Origin: Candidatus Magnetominusculus dajiuhuensis
Lineage (GTDB): Bacteria > Nitrospirota > Thermodesulfovibrionia > Thermodesulfovibrionales > Magnetobacteriaceae
Direction of reading: 5' to 3'
Assembly: GCA_015233465.1 (NCBI GenBank)
Contig: JADFXP010000013.1
Location: 24,730 to 88,729, forward strand
DNA length: 64,000 bases
Part shown: positions 53,820 to 60,638 of the stretch, piece by piece
Numbering within the stretch: position 1 is the first letter of the stretch
Layout: the number at the start of each line of letters is the position of its first letter
Notes under the pieces: model-generated
Databases searched by the model: none
The model's input: the letters and a program-made list of their open reading frames with translations, nothing else
Told to the model about the DNA's origin: nothing
Program-made: the position numbers and the translations under genes

Positions 53820-55412
53820 ATGAACGAGTCAATTTTAGCTAAAACAGAGTTGTCAGAAATGCAGCAGGTCAATAAGGGACAAGAATTTTCTATGTCAGCA
53901 CAACCTACAGTGAAAAATGGAAGGCCGTCCTTGAATGACTTAATAAAGGATTTGGATATGGTGATATTCCATGATCAGCAAAAAAAGCCACATATGTCAA
54001 TTATGGACGAGCTTCTACCAATTGAATCTAAGGATTTCAGAGACTATTGGTCGTATATTAATAAGAAACTATTCAGCGTAATTCTTTCTGATAAGGAGAT
54101 AAAGGAGGACATCGCATTATTCCGAATTGTGGCAATATTTGAGAGCCCTGAGATCAAGTTAGATGTTCGAATTGTTGAGAAAGATAAATCGATATATTAT
54201 GAACTTGAAAAAGGTAAAGTCATTGAGATTAACGATAAGGGATGGGAAATCGTTAAGCCTCCAATATTATTTAGGCGGTATAACCATCAGGCAAATCAAG
54301 TTATGCCACAAAGAGGCGGAAATGTGACAGATATTCTCAAATTCATTAATATTAAGGATGACGATCAATTCTTATTTATGGTTACATTGATTGCTTATTT
54401 TATTCCGTCTATACCACGTCCTCTTTTAGATTTATCGGGGGAGCAGGGTGCAGGAAAAACTATGGCAGGAAAGATTATCAAAAAAATAGTTGATCCTTCA
54501 ATAACGGAAACTTTGATAATGTCAAAAAGAAAAAGAGAGCTTATTCAGGTTTCAGCTCATCATTATCTCATTTTATTTGATAACATTAGCAACATTTCAT
54601 CAACTGTATCGAACATACTCTGCTCCATAATTACAGGCGGCGGCTTCAGTAAACGGCAATTACGAACGGATGATAACGATGTCATCTACCAGATGAAGCG
54701 CTCTATAGTTCTTAACGGCATTACAAAAAGCGTGTACAATCCTGACCTGCTTGATCGGTCAATTTTGCTTAGATTAGAAAGAATTAAGCCTGAGTTAAGG
54801 AAATCGGAAAAAGATTTCTGGCAAGAATTTGAGAAAGTGAGACCGTATATACTTGGTGCGATTTTTAGCACTTTGTCAAAGGCGATGAGCATCTATCCTC
54901 ATGTTAAATTAGACGGATTGTCTCGCATGGCAGACTTTTCTATATGGGGTTATGCTATAGCTGAAGCCTTAGAAGAAGGTAAAGGTAAATTGTTTTTAGA
55001 ATTATATAATAAAAATAAATCACATCAAACTGATGAAATTCTACAGGAATCTACCTTGGCGCAAGCAGTCATAAAGCTGATGTTTAATCGAATCTCTTGG
55101 AAGGGCTATATGAATGATGCATTTAAAACGTTGTCAAAAGGTATGAATGTAAAATCCAGCGATAATACCTTTCCAAAATCAAGTAATAAACTAAAAAAAT
55201 CACTTGAACTGATTAGGACTACTCTTTCATCAATTGGGATTGAATTTAAAATATTTAAGCATGAAATGAAGGGTACACCTATTGAGTTTAGTATAAATAA
55301 GAAAATATCGTCATTTTATGACAATACATCAGAAGTACCATCAAAAGAACACCTCAGTAATGACAAGGGGTTTGACGATACTGATGAGAATGATAAAAGA
55401 GAATCGGCATAG
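53820..55412 (+). CDS. Element-encoded P-loop ATPase (helicase-like)
   Basis: The protein is 530 residues from ATG 53820, chosen because GGAGG lies 9 bases upstream; an open frame continues 18 codons further up without a site. It has Walker A (LSGEQGAGKTMAGK), Walker B (HYLILFDNIS) and an arginine-rich downstream segment (NPDLLDRSILLRLERI) reminiscent of phage ATPases that accompany primases. The first 150 residues match nothing I know. The C-terminal 60 residues are charged. It may be a second helicase or a helicase loader. Confidence 0.65.
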   Translation: MNESILAKTELSEMQQVNKGQEFSMSAQPTVKNGRPSLNDLIKDLDMVIFHDQQKKPHMSIMDELLPIESKDFRDYWSYINKKLFSVILSDKEIKEDIALFRIVAIFESPEIKLDVRIVEKDKSIYYELEKGKVIEINDKGWEIVKPPILFRRYNHQANQVMPQRGGNVTDILKFINIKDDDQFLFMVTLIAYFIPSIPRPLLDLSGEQGAGKTMAGKIIKKIVDPSITETLIMSKRKRELIQVSAHHYLILFDNISNISSTVSNILCSIITGGGFSKRQLRTDDNDVIYQMKRSIVLNGITKSVYNPDLLDRSILLRLERIKPELRKSEKDFWQEFEKVRPYILGAIFSTLSKAMSIYPHVKLDGLSRMADFSIWGYAIAEALEEGKGKLFLELYNKNKSHQTDEILQESTLAQAVIKLMFNRISWKGYMNDAFKTLSKGMNVKSSDNTFPKSSNKLKKSLELIRTTLSSIGIEFKIFKHEMKGTPIEFSINKKISSFYDNTSEVPSKEHLSNDKGFDDTDENDKRESA

Positions 55413-55437
55413 ATCATTAGCGTTACTTATCCCAATA

Positions 55438-55468
55438 TTACGGTTGTTTTTAAGACAACCATAATTTT
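55438..55468 (+). terminator. Terminator-like hairpin after the ATPase gene
   Basis: TTACGGTTGT pairs with ACAACCATAA (one G-U type mismatch) around a short T-rich loop, followed by ATTTTAT. It lies 26 bases after the stop codon. Confidence 0.55.
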
Positions 55469-55477
55469 ATCTATAAT

Positions 55478-55541
55478 TATATCTTGCCGTGATTAGCAGT
55501 TTAATGTCAATAGGAAGGCTGTTATGAAAAGGCAAGATATA
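55478..55541. ncRNA. Candidate structured RNA element
   Basis: An 11-base stem (TATATCTTGCC, 55478-55488, with GGCAAGATATA, 55531-55541) encloses a second stem, TAGCAG/CTGTTA. It sits between a terminator-like hairpin and the next gene. It matches no RNA family I can name. Confidence 0.3.
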
Positions 55542-55648
55542 ATATCCTCAAACCACCGCAATTTTTTTTATCCAATTAATTAAAACAACATATATATCAC
55601 TTAATAATTATGTTAAAATAAGATATTTTATAATATAAGGAGTATAAC

Positions 55649-55990
55649 ATGGCGACCAAGAAAACACTAAATAACAGCCTTCTAACGGTAAATGCACTGG
55701 TTAATGCAAACTCCAATAAGCAGTTTTTCTTATATATCAATTGGATCAACAAATTTATTTCTATCCATAGATCAGATAGTTCAGATTTAGTCAAAAAGAA
55801 ACTACCAGAGGAAAAAGGTTCTACATTTAGCGAGACTCGCAATGGAATATGGCAGGGACCTTATTCATCTTATTTGGAGGCAGTGGGGTTTGCTAAATTA
55901 ATCTCAGATATTCATCACTTGCAATGTAATGAGTATTTGCTGGTATGTAATTCAGGTGGAGTTGTTTTAAGTCCGTTAAAACCTTTTTAA
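55649..55990 (+). CDS. Hypothetical 113-residue protein of the element
   Basis: Preceded by AAGGAG at a good distance. The sequence has an aromatic strand (QFFLYINWINKFISIH), a GIWQGPYSSYLEAVGFAKLI helix and a hydrophobic C-terminus (YLLVCNSGGVVLSP). I recognise no family. It lies between the ATPase and the ParB-like gene and has its own upstream region, so it may be separately transcribed. Confidence 0.6.
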   Translation: MATKKTLNNSLLTVNALVNANSNKQFFLYINWINKFISIHRSDSSDLVKKKLPEEKGSTFSETRNGIWQGPYSSYLEAVGFAKLISDIHHLQCNEYLLVCNSGGVVLSPLKPF

Positions 55991-56128
55991 TCTAAATATA
56001 AACTCTAATGATAGGCCTTCTATTAGGGATTTCTTTGTTAACAGACCATAACGTATTAATAACGTTATAATTATTATAAATAGCTTCATAATAACTTAAT
56101 ATTTTTTGATTTTATATATAATAAATAC

Positions 56129-56157
56129 TTGACATTATAAAACACATATGTTAAATT
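56129..56157 (+). promoter_or_regulatory. Promoter of the ParB-like/DpdA-like operon
   Basis: TTGACA (56129-56134) and TAAATT (56152-56157) are 17 bases apart. The gap 55991-56270 contains nothing else coding. Confidence 0.5.
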
Positions 56158-56219
56158 AATTTAGAATATGATTAAATATCTTTGACCGAAACTTTTAGCA
56201 AAAGTCTATCAAAACCGAA

Positions 56220-56260
56220 CTCAAAGAGCTAAACTGCATTAGTGGTTTAATCTCAAAGAG
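56220..56260 (+). promoter_or_regulatory. Direct repeats in the leader of the DpdA-like operon
   Basis: CTCAAAGAG occurs at 56220-56228 and 56252-56260, exactly 32 bases apart. The bases between can form a TAAAC/GTTTA hairpin. The second copy lies just before the ribosome-binding site of the gene at 56271. This may be an operator or an RNA regulatory element. Confidence 0.35.
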
Positions 56261-56270
56261 TGAGGTTTTT

Positions 56271-57329
56271 ATGATAGAAGTTAATCAGCAAATAAATCCC
56301 TCAGTTCAAAAAGACCCTAAAATCAATTCTGCTCATGGGCAGGAAGATTTTACCCCTATTTTTAAATATCTGAAACCAAGTGACATCAAAATTATTACAT
56401 CACTGTCAGACTTTGAAACACCAATTGAAAATGATATCCCTGATATTAGGCAAATTAGTGATAAATACTATTGCGTTGGCGGGGGGCTTATAGTATCAAA
56501 AGCCATATCTAATGAGGTTGAAGAAATTAGGTGCTTAATTAAATCAAGCAATGAAGCTGATGAAACTGAATTGGTTATGATAAAAGCACACAACTACTTA
56601 AATCCCCCTATGGGTGAGTTAATGGCAGCACAAAAGACTAAGTTAATTAGAGACTTGTATAATTTTCTGATGAGTTCAGGTAAAGATTTTAAAAGATACT
56701 CTAAAGGCGGCGATAGGAAAACTATTAAATTTAAAGAAACTATAATAAATAAAAAACAGCACAGGAAAGATGATGTAATAGATGCGATGATTAACCGCTT
56801 AGGCAAAGACCGTGAGTTTTATAATACTTATTTGGGTTTCAGTAAAAATCTCAATGAAGATGCATTGGATTATTCTGTTCATAACAATACTCCTAAAAGG
56901 TTCTTTGAGAAAATGAGAAAGAATATAAAAGAGATTGTCGATATTGCAAAAGAAGATAATATAGATAAATCAGCAGAGGAACTTGAGCCAATAATAACAA
57001 AAAACGTCTCTGAAACTATAAAACAGCATATTGATTTTTCTAAGAATAATCATTGGAAGGTAATAACGAATAAACAGTTAGACGGATTTATAGGAACTGG
57101 AAGCATTGCCAATGAATATCAAGTTGATTTTAGACCTTACCAGGGTAATACGATTTCTAATGATGAACCATCAGGGGTATTTGATGAAATTGTTGAGATA
57201 GGGCAAATATTAGTTAATCTACCCAATAGCACTGCTCCAATGATTATGAAAATTAGTGAAATTGAAAATGCAAAAATAAAACTGACAACTATCTTAGCAA
57301 GATTCAAATCTTTAGAAGAGGTTGCATAA
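56271..57329 (+). CDS. ParB-like protein upstream of the DpdA-like enzyme (DpdB candidate)
   Basis: The 352-residue protein has an N-terminal segment, DIRQISDKYYCVGGGLIV, that fits the ParB/Srx fold entry strand, a helical region, a GKDFKRYSKGGDRKT stretch like the GGDR motif of ParB helix-turn-helix regions, and a long helical C-terminus. Its stop overlaps the DpdA-like gene by one base. In known dpd clusters DpdB is a ParB/DndB-type ATPase working with DpdA; this could be its counterpart, but I see no clear ATPase motif. A plain partition-type ParB is the main alternative. Confidence 0.45.
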   Translation: MIEVNQQINPSVQKDPKINSAHGQEDFTPIFKYLKPSDIKIITSLSDFETPIENDIPDIRQISDKYYCVGGGLIVSKAISNEVEEIRCLIKSSNEADETELVMIKAHNYLNPPMGELMAAQKTKLIRDLYNFLMSSGKDFKRYSKGGDRKTIKFKETIINKKQHRKDDVIDAMINRLGKDREFYNTYLGFSKNLNEDALDYSVHNNTPKRFFEKMRKNIKEIVDIAKEDNIDKSAEELEPIITKNVSETIKQHIDFSKNNHWKVITNKQLDGFIGTGSIANEYQVDFRPYQGNTISNDEPSGVFDEIVEIGQILVNLPNSTAPMIMKISEIENAKIKLTTILARFKSLEEVA

Positions 57330-58474
57330 TGGGAAAGCTAAATATTTATTATGCAGGTATAGGGATGAATAATCTACCAAGTCGGAAGGTTAACAATATA
57401 TTGTTGAATGTTGTAGATCATTGTTGTGATGAAAAGTCTGTAATAAATGCAACAAAGCTAATACATAAAGCGCAAGCTATAAATATTTTATTAGATTGTG
57501 GCGGATATGATATACATACAACAGAGACTATAGGTGGGAAGATAATATCATCCCCGTCGCTGCCAATTAAATATTCAAAAAAATATAGTCCATTTAAGTA
57601 TGATTTGAATTTAACGCCTGAACATGTAATAATGGCTGCAAAAGATATAGAGCCTACATTAATCATGACTTTGGATTATCCTATAATAACAATAAGAAAG
57701 GGAAAGCTATCGCAAAGAGGGATGGAATATGAGCGAGAAAAAGAGTTTAGAAAGAAACTGCCGTACAATGTGGAATGGGCTATTAAGACAGCGGAACTCC
57801 ATCACAAATATATTTCAAAAACAAATCTGTATGTCCCTATCCAATGCTATAATTTGAAGCAATATGAAGTATTTAAAACCCAAATAGGAGATATTGGATA
57901 TAACGGTTTTTCTATTCCAGTAAGAAATATGACATTGGAAGATATAGTTTTGTTTCTAATAAAATTTTATCAAGATGGAATTAAAAAGGTTCATATTTTA
58001 GGAACTGCTACATTTGAAAAAATAGCACTTTTAGCATTTTTGGCAAAACAAGGAATCTTTGAAATTTTATCATTGGATGCAACAAGTTGGATGCAACATG
58101 CTCTTCATAGCTGTTACCTAAGTCCCAATGATTTAAGTCCTTGCATGATAAATTATAATTCATTTATAGATAAAAATTTAAAAAATAATTGTACTTGCCT
58201 AAGCTGCAAGGGTATGTCATTTACTGAGATAAAGAATTTAGTGAAATCAGAAAGGGATATACATTTAATGAAGCATAATTATTATGTTACTGAAAATATA
58301 TCATTGGAACTGTATAACAATTCTAAGGATATTTACACACTCAATACATATCTGAGGGCTAACTACAAAAAAATAGATATGATTAATCCTATTCTATCAT
58401 TATTTGATATGACAAATTTTTATAAAGATAAGGATATCAATATTATAAGACAACTTATTAAAAAAGCTACATAA
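57329..58474 (+). CDS. TGT-family transglycosylase, DpdA-like (DNA 7-deazaguanine insertion candidate)
   Basis: The 381-residue protein has the tRNA-guanine transglycosylase layout: ILLDCGGYD (Asp56, base-side acid), IMTLDYP, VPIQCYN (Gln172), NGFSIPVRN, KVHILGTATFEKIALL, then LSLDATSW (Asp250, candidate nucleophile) and a zinc site CTCLSC (Cys288, 290, 293) with His312/His316. TGT reads DSGGFQ and FDCVLPTR at these places; DpdA enzymes, which put preQ0 into DNA, diverge in the same regions. Placement in a mobile element beside a ParB-like gene and replication genes favours DNA rather than tRNA as substrate (inference). Confidence 0.72.
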   Translation: MGKLNIYYAGIGMNNLPSRKVNNILLNVVDHCCDEKSVINATKLIHKAQAINILLDCGGYDIHTTETIGGKIISSPSLPIKYSKKYSPFKYDLNLTPEHVIMAAKDIEPTLIMTLDYPIITIRKGKLSQRGMEYEREKEFRKKLPYNVEWAIKTAELHHKYISKTNLYVPIQCYNLKQYEVFKTQIGDIGYNGFSIPVRNMTLEDIVLFLIKFYQDGIKKVHILGTATFEKIALLAFLAKQGIFEILSLDATSWMQHALHSCYLSPNDLSPCMINYNSFIDKNLKNNCTCLSCKGMSFTEIKNLVKSERDIHLMKHNYYVTENISLELYNNSKDIYTLNTYLRANYKKIDMINPILSLFDMTNFYKDKDINIIRQLIKKAT

Positions 58475-58534
58475 CTTTAATATATCGTATGCTGTCTTGA
58501 AGTGGTTCTGCTTCTAATTATACTAATAAAATCA

Positions 58535-58560
58535 AACATAGGAGCATACATGCCTATGTT
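58535..58560. terminator. Hairpin after the DpdA-like gene
   Basis: AACATAGG (58535-58542) and CCTATGTT (58553-58560) pair perfectly. T-rich sequence follows but not a clean T run, so termination is plausible rather than certain. Confidence 0.4.
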
Positions 58561-58638
58561 AGTTTCCTCTTTAACATAGCCTCAATTCTCATTAGGACAT
58601 TTATATATAAAACTACTTATATATATCAAGGAGAAAAA

Positions 58639-58821
58639 ATGAAACAGAGAGAATATCTTTATTGTATCAGTTTTTTTGCAAACAAAGCCATGTATGACTA
58701 CATAGTTAATCTTAGTAATATCAAAGCAATATCACTGTCAGAATTAATGCGGGTTATCGTCCAAGATTTTATGATAAATAAGGAGGTATTTAACAATGAA
58801 CAAGCAAACAGTACAAGATGA
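58639..58821 (+). CDS. Small ribbon-helix-helix-like protein
   Basis: A 60-residue protein with AAGGAG upstream. A strand (YLYCISFFA) precedes two helices, the second SLSELMRVIVQDFM, as in small Arc/CopG-type regulators. The end overlaps the helicase gene by 26 bases and contains its ribosome-binding site. A regulator of the replication genes is likely but unproven. Confidence 0.5.
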   Translation: MKQREYLYCISFFANKAMYDYIVNLSNIKAISLSELMRVIVQDFMINKEVFNNEQANSTR

Positions 58822-60382
58822 TTACACTGAAATGGTAGAGAATGCTATAGAGCAAGAAAAATATTTGATTGAGCAAAAGACTAAACAATTGAGACAATGT
58901 TTTGATTCTGAAGGAGATAGCAGTAATAGTAAATTCCCTGATGAGTTAGTAATGGATTCTCTGGCTAATAATGAAAAAGAAGATGCTGATTTGTATTCAG
59001 AGGAATTCAGAGGTAAGTTTATTTATGACAATGCAGCTAACAAATGGTTTATATGGCACAATCAATATTGGGATAAGGACACAAGGTGGGAAGCTTTAGC
59101 TGCAACGGGTCAAATTGTTAATATCTATAAAGAAAAACTTAATGGATTGTATGCCTTAAAAGAGCAAATTATAGAAGACAACAAGAATGCAAATGTTCTT
59201 GAACTTGAGAATAATATAAAAATGCTTGAAAGGCGTATCAGTTCATTAAATACGCTAAGCAGACAAAAAAGTGTCATAGAACTATCTTCAATTGGTAGAA
59301 ATTCACTGGGAATTTCAGGTGATGAATGGGACAACAATTCATGGGTCATTGGTTGCCCTAATGGCGTTTTGGACTTAAAGACTGGACAATTGCGAAATGG
59401 CAAGCCAGATGATTATATCAAAACAATTACAAAGGCGGAATGGACTGGGTTAGATATTCCTTCGCCAGCATTTGAACAATTCCTCAAGGACACATTTGAT
59501 GACAAGAAGGAACTAATCGCATATATTCAAAGGCTACTTGGTTCATCATTAGTAGGAGAATGTATAGACCATGTCTTTCCGATTTTATATGGTCAGGGCA
59601 GAAATGGCAAAACTACATTAATTGAAACTATCAGAAATGTACTTGGAAATTATGTAGGGCCAATTCAGGCTGAAATGTTATTAAAACAAAGTCAATCAAG
59701 ATCAAGCGCAGGGCCTTCTCCTGATATAATGAAGCTAAGGGGTAAACGATTAGTCTGGGCGAGTGAAACAGATCTCAATAGGCAACTAAATATTGGCAAA
59801 ATAAAATGGTTAGTTGGAGGAGACACACTTACAGGAAGGGAACTATATGGCAGACATGAAGTAGATTTTAAGCCTATGTTTACATTAATGCTTCTTACCA
59901 ATCACAAACCTCATGTCGGAGCAGATGAATACGCACTTTGGCAGAGAATTCATTTAATCCCATTTGAATTCTCGTTTATTGATGATCCAAAGGAAGCTAA
60001 TGAGCGTAAGAGAGACCCTAATCTTATGAGCAAATTAAAGACTGAGGCAAGCGGTATTTTGGCATGGTTGATGCGTGGATGTTTGGAATGGCAGAGAATT
60101 GGTCTTAAACCACCAATTGAAGTTCTGGTAGCAACTGAGGAATATAAATCGGAGGAAAACATTCTGGGACACTTTCTTAATGACTGTATTATCAAATCTA
60201 TTGGTTCAAAGATACAGGCTAAGGATCTTTACAATAGTTACAAGCAATGGTGCATGGATAACGGACATAGAGTTTTAACCAGTACATCATTTGGGCAGAA
60301 GATTAAAAAAGTACTCAAGTTTAAAAGTGGGGCTATTATACTCTATCTGGATATAAAACTAATTGATGCAAATAACAATTAA
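58796..60382 (+). CDS. SF3 helicase (D5/P4 primase C-terminal type)
   Basis: The 528-residue protein has a D5_N-type N-terminus (about 60-245, GNSWVIGCPNGVLDLKTG-like core), an SF3 helicase domain with Walker A LYGQGRNGKTT (264-274), RLVWASETD as the Walker B region, and a sensor segment MLLTNHKPHV, and a C-terminal DUF3854-like winged domain (KDLYNSYKQWC). Unlike P4 alpha it has no primase domain at the N-terminus; priming is supplied by the downstream primase-polymerase fusion. It should unwind the element origin. Confidence 0.9.
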   Translation: MNKQTVQDDYTEMVENAIEQEKYLIEQKTKQLRQCFDSEGDSSNSKFPDELVMDSLANNEKEDADLYSEEFRGKFIYDNAANKWFIWHNQYWDKDTRWEALAATGQIVNIYKEKLNGLYALKEQIIEDNKNANVLELENNIKMLERRISSLNTLSRQKSVIELSSIGRNSLGISGDEWDNNSWVIGCPNGVLDLKTGQLRNGKPDDYIKTITKAEWTGLDIPSPAFEQFLKDTFDDKKELIAYIQRLLGSSLVGECIDHVFPILYGQGRNGKTTLIETIRNVLGNYVGPIQAEMLLKQSQSRSSAGPSPDIMKLRGKRLVWASETDLNRQLNIGKIKWLVGGDTLTGRELYGRHEVDFKPMFTLMLLTNHKPHVGADEYALWQRIHLIPFEFSFIDDPKEANERKRDPNLMSKLKTEASGILAWLMRGCLEWQRIGLKPPIEVLVATEEYKSEENILGHFLNDCIIKSIGSKIQAKDLYNSYKQWCMDNGHRVLTSTSFGQKIKKVLKFKSGAIILYLDIKLIDANNN

Positions 60383-60638
60383 CAAGCTAACGGAACACTC
60401 TTATACATTAACTCATGAGAGTTATGAGGGTATGAGGGTTCAATTACTAACTTCTGTTATTATAGAAAATAATAGACATAAATGTTATAACTGTAACTTT
60501 TCTCTAATACTATCATACCCTCATTAGATAGTGTTGATACATCGTAAAAGTATTGATATTGTTAAGTTTTCAGATGTTTCGTTAGTTATGATAGTTATAT
60601 GAGAGTTATGATAGTTATGTGTAAATAGGAGTGAAAAC
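60383..60638. other. Repeat-rich spacer before the primase-polymerase gene, possible origin
   Basis: A perfect 12-base inverted repeat (ATGAGGGTATGA at 60424-60435, complement at 60513-60524), a TATTAT/ATAATA hairpin between its arms, and AGTTATGATAGTTAT repeated at 60584-60598 and 60604-60618 with a 20-base period. Further GAGAGTTATGA units lie nearby. The arrangement looks like iterons with an AT-rich unwinding segment. Confidence 0.45.

Noticed and set aside
56160..56270. preQ1 riboswitch before the DpdA-like operon
   Set aside because: I looked for the preQ1-I loop and tail consensus and found none; only direct repeats and weak hairpins are present.
57329..58474. Housekeeping queuosine TGT
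   Set aside because: The active-site surroundings diverge (DCGGYD, LDATSW) and the context is a mobile element rather than queA/tgt/yajC; kept as DpdA-like.
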